A DNA stretch of 64,000 nt from Bacteroidota bacterium (GTDB lineage Bacteria; Bacteroidota; Bacteroidia; Bacteroidales; VadinHA17). Where the stretch lies: contig DSCJ01000025.1 of the NCBI GenBank assembly GCA_011049175.1, forward strand, positions 1 to 64,000. Reading direction: 5' to 3'. The position numbers and the translations under genes were made by a program. The notes beneath the pieces are model-generated. The model was not told the DNA's origin. It made no database searches and saw only the letters and a list, made by a program, of their open reading frames with translations. Shown here piece after piece: positions 61,344-64,000 of this stretch (position 1 is its first letter; every line of letters starts with the position of its first letter).

Positions 61344-62948
61344 TTAATTTCCGAGGAGAATCCGGGAAAACAGTTCATTATCCTGGAACAGGTCCACTGC
61401 CTTGGCAAGGGTAGGATCCACCTGGTTCACCACACGGAAATATTCGGTGGTATCCCACAGGTCGCGGGCAATCAGCGCTTTCATTAAAAGACCTATCAGT
61501 TCCCGCGACTGATCAATCTGTTCCCGGTCACGGGGCAATCCGTCCTTTTCCGCATAACTCACCAGATTTTCCATCATCTCCTCACCCACCCGGAAATTGC
61601 GATCGAATTTCTCAAAATCAGGATATTGTTTCCTCAGGCTTTTGCGGTGGGTATCAATATAATCAAGGATGAAGCGATTGAGTATTCCCCGCTGGATCAG
61701 GTCGCGGTAATAATCGGAAAATCCAACGGTATCGGCAGGAACAAAAATATCGGGCATAATCCCCCCTCCCCCGTACACTTTTCTGCCCGACTTCAGGGTT
61801 TGAAACATTAACGAATCGGGCAATGAAATGCTGTCGGCATGAAGATATTCACCCCGGGTGTAACGTGAGTAGAGCTCCGAGAGGTATGCATCGAATCCGT
61901 TGTCATAGGGTTTTTGAATAGAACGCCCGGTAGGAGTATAATACCGTGCTACCGTCAGCCGCATCATCGAACCGTCGGGCAGGGCGAACAATCTTTGCAC
62001 CAGTCCTTTGCCAAACGATCTACGGCCCAGAATGATTCCCCTGTCCCAGTCCTGGAACGCTCCGGCCATAATTTCGCTGGCAGAGGCTGAACCCTCATCG
62101 AGCATTACCACCACCCGGGTATCTGTCAGGCTACCCCCCCTGGTGGTAAAATAGTCCTTCCTGGGTGTATTCAGCCCTTCCATGTACAGAACCAGCCGTC
62201 TCTCAGGGAAAAACCGGTCGAGCAGATCCACTGCCACTTCCATCACACCGCCTCCGTTGCCCCGCAGATCGATCACAAGATCCTGCATACCTTTTTCAAT
62301 CATTTCATCAACCGCATCATCAAATTCATCTGCCGTGGTAATGGAGAAACGGTTCAATTTGACATATCCCACCCGTTTATTCACCATATAGGCGGCATCC
62401 AGGCTGTATATCGGAATCTTGTCGCGAGTAATGGTAAAATGGATGGGTTCATCCACTCCCCTTCGTAAAACGGTCACTACCACCTGGGTTCCTTTTTCTC
62501 CCATCAGCCGGTCCTGTACATCGGTGGTGCTGATGCCCACACCGGCAACCTGTTCGTAATCAATCTCGATGATCCGGTCGCCTGCCCGCATACCCACCTT
62601 TTCCGAGGGCCCTCCCGGAATGGGGGATATGACGAGTATGGTATCGTACAGTACATTGAACTGTATCCCGATGCCCTCGAAATTCCCCGACAGTTCATCA
62701 TTCATCCGGCGTACTTCATCGGAAGGAATGTACACCGAATGTGGATCGAGGTCTTTCAGCATTTCCATGATGGCCGTCTCAACCAGCTTCTCCTCGTTGA
62801 CCGAATCCACATAATAGCTGCTTACCAGATTCAGCACCCGGTTGAGCTTGAACGCCTGCTCACTGAACATCTGAGCCTGGACAAGACCCGGCAGCCACAG
62901 CAACAGCACCCATCCCCCCCATCGTGATAATTCCCTGTTAATCTTCAT
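61344..62948 (-). CDS. S41-family C-terminal processing peptidase with PDZ domain
   Basis: LVIDLRGNGGGVMEVAVDLLD, DEGSASASEIMAGAFQDWDRGIILGRRSFGKG. Confidence 0.95.
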   Translation of the reverse strand: MKINRELSRWGGWVLLLWLPGLVQAQMFSEQAFKLNRVLNLVSSYYVDSVNEEKLVETAIMEMLKDLDPHSVYIPSDEVRRMNDELSGNFEGIGIQFNVLYDTILVISPIPGGPSEKVGMRAGDRIIEIDYEQVAGVGISTTDVQDRLMGEKGTQVVVTVLRRGVDEPIHFTITRDKIPIYSLDAAYMVNKRVGYVKLNRFSITTADEFDDAVDEMIEKGMQDLVIDLRGNGGGVMEVAVDLLDRFFPERRLVLYMEGLNTPRKDYFTTRGGSLTDTRVVVMLDEGSASASEIMAGAFQDWDRGIILGRRSFGKGLVQRLFALPDGSMMRLTVARYYTPTGRSIQKPYDNGFDAYLSELYSRYTRGEYLHADSISLPDSLMFQTLKSGRKVYGGGGIMPDIFVPADTVGFSDYYRDLIQRGILNRFILDYIDTHRKSLRKQYPDFEKFDRNFRVGEEMMENLVSYAEKDGLPRDREQIDQSRELIGLLMKALIARDLWDTTEYFRVVNQVDPTLAKAVDLFQDNELFSRILLGN

Positions 62949-63001
62949 TTTTTTATTGCATTTACCTTATGAATATATACCCTGTGTATCCTCTTTCCTG
63001 T

Positions 63002-64000
63002 TTATTCCCATTCTATGGTAGCCGGAGGTTTTGAACTGATATCGTATACCACCCGGTTGATCCCTTTCACCCGGTTGATGATCTCATTCGATACTTTTCC
63101 CAGAAACTCAAAGGGCAGATGAGCCCAGTCGGCTGTCATGCCATCAGTAGAGGTCACGGCCCGGAGTACCACCACATATTCATAGGTACGTTCGTCCCCC
63201 ATCACCCCCACGCTTTGCACCGGCAAGAGAATCGCACCTGCCTGCCACACATCATCGTAAAGGCCGCTTTCTTTCAGTCTCCGGATGTAAATGTCATCTG
63301 CTTCCTGGGTCATCATTACTTTTTCAGGGGTTACTTCCCCCAGGATGCGTATTCCCAGTCCGGGCCCGGGAAACGGATGCCGTTTGAGCAATTGTTCCTG
63401 CATACCCAGCGCCACCCCAACTTTCCGCACCTCGTCCTTGAACAGCAGTCTCAATGGCTCCACCACTTTCAGGTGCATCCTTTCCGGAAGGCCACCCACA
63501 TTATGGTGCGATTTTATGGTGGAAGAGGGGCCGTTCACCGACACCGATTCGATCACATCGGGATAGATGGTGCCCTGGGCCAGCCATTTCACCCCACTGA
63601 TACGGTGAGCTTCCCTGTTGAACACATCAATGAAGCACCGGCCGATGACCTTGCGTTTTTTTTCCGGATCGGTCACCCCCTTTAAACCTTCATAGAACTC
63701 ATTCCTGGCATCCACGCCAATAACATTCAATCCGAGGTGCTGATAAGAATCAAGTACATCCCGGAATTCATTCTTTCTGAGCAGGCCGTTATCGACAAAG
63801 ATACAATACAGGTTTTCCCCGATGGCCCGGTGCAGCAGCATGGCGGTAACCGAGGAATCGATCCCTCCCGAAAGGCCCAGCACCACCCGGTCGGACCGGA
63901 GTTTTTCCCTAAGCTCTGAAACGGTCGTTTCGATAAAGGAGGCGGGAGTCCAGTTCTGACGGCAACCGCAGATATCCACCACAAAGTTCCTCAGAATGGT
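63002..64000 (-). CDS. guaA: GMP synthase (glutamine-hydrolysing), 5' end truncated by the window edge
   Basis: [23 protein letters not shown] reads through to the edge; [20 protein letters not shown]; ends with KPPATIEWE. Confidence 0.95.
   Translation of the reverse strand, partial: TILRNFVVDICGCRQNWTPASFIETTVSELREKLRSDRVVLGLSGGIDSSVTAMLLHRAIGENLYCIFVDNGLLRKNEFRDVLDSYQHLGLNVIGVDARNEFYEGLKGVTDPEKKRKVIGRCFIDVFNREAHRISGVKWLAQGTIYPDVIESVSVNGPSSTIKSHHNVGGLPERMHLKVVEPLRLLFKDEVRKVGVALGMQEQLLKRHPFPGPGLGIRILGEVTPEKVMMTQEADDIYIRRLKESGLYDDVWQAGAILLPVQSVGVMGDERTYEYVVVLRAVTSTDGMTADWAHLPFEFLGKVSNEIINRVKGINRVVYDISSKPPATIEWE

Noticed and set aside
63002-63982. ORF-track start of guaA at 63982
   Set aside because: The reading frame continues to the window edge ([13 protein letters not shown]), so 63982 is an internal GTG and the gene is truncated, not short.

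Overview
This 64 kb window reads as chromosomal core-genome sequence from a member of the Bacteroidota. The assignment rests on gene content (BT_3928-like DoxX protein next to tpiA, DUF6913-like protein, PorE-like OmpA protein, SiaB/SiaC) and on TAnnTTTG-type -7 promoter boxes. Most of it is housekeeping: ligA, dapA, pckA, plsY, cdaA, folP, tmk, tpiA, prmA, rsmE, uvrA, serA/serC, gcvT, clpB, pnuC/nadR-like, an S41 protease, and guaA truncated by the window edge. I saw no tRNA, rRNA, CRISPR array, transposase or phage module. The outstanding accessory block is a minus-strand operon at about 21.5-32.5 kb. It combines Mrp antiporter subunits (E, F, G, an MrpA-C/MrpB-like fragment, B, C, D), a second antiporter-like NuoL/MrpD subunit, and a NuoH-B-C-D module. 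The NuoD/large subunit lacks NiFe cysteines. The operon ends in a fusion of a NuoI-type 2x[4Fe-4S] domain to a GltD/NfnB-type FAD/NAD(P)H oxidoreductase. An ArsR-type regulator and a 9-bp inverted repeat sit inside it. This looks like an Mbx/Mbs-like ion-pumping respiratory complex with its own NAD(P)H module. Other items worth a second look are a TerB-like/ABC/permease fusion next to SiaB-SiaC, an Hpt-STAS pair, a 1501-aa envelope protein, a hairpin-dense intergenic block, three tandem 12-mers upstream of ligA, and a 110-bp G-less AT-rich serC-serA spacer. All calls come from reading the sequence and ORF translations; no database search was run.
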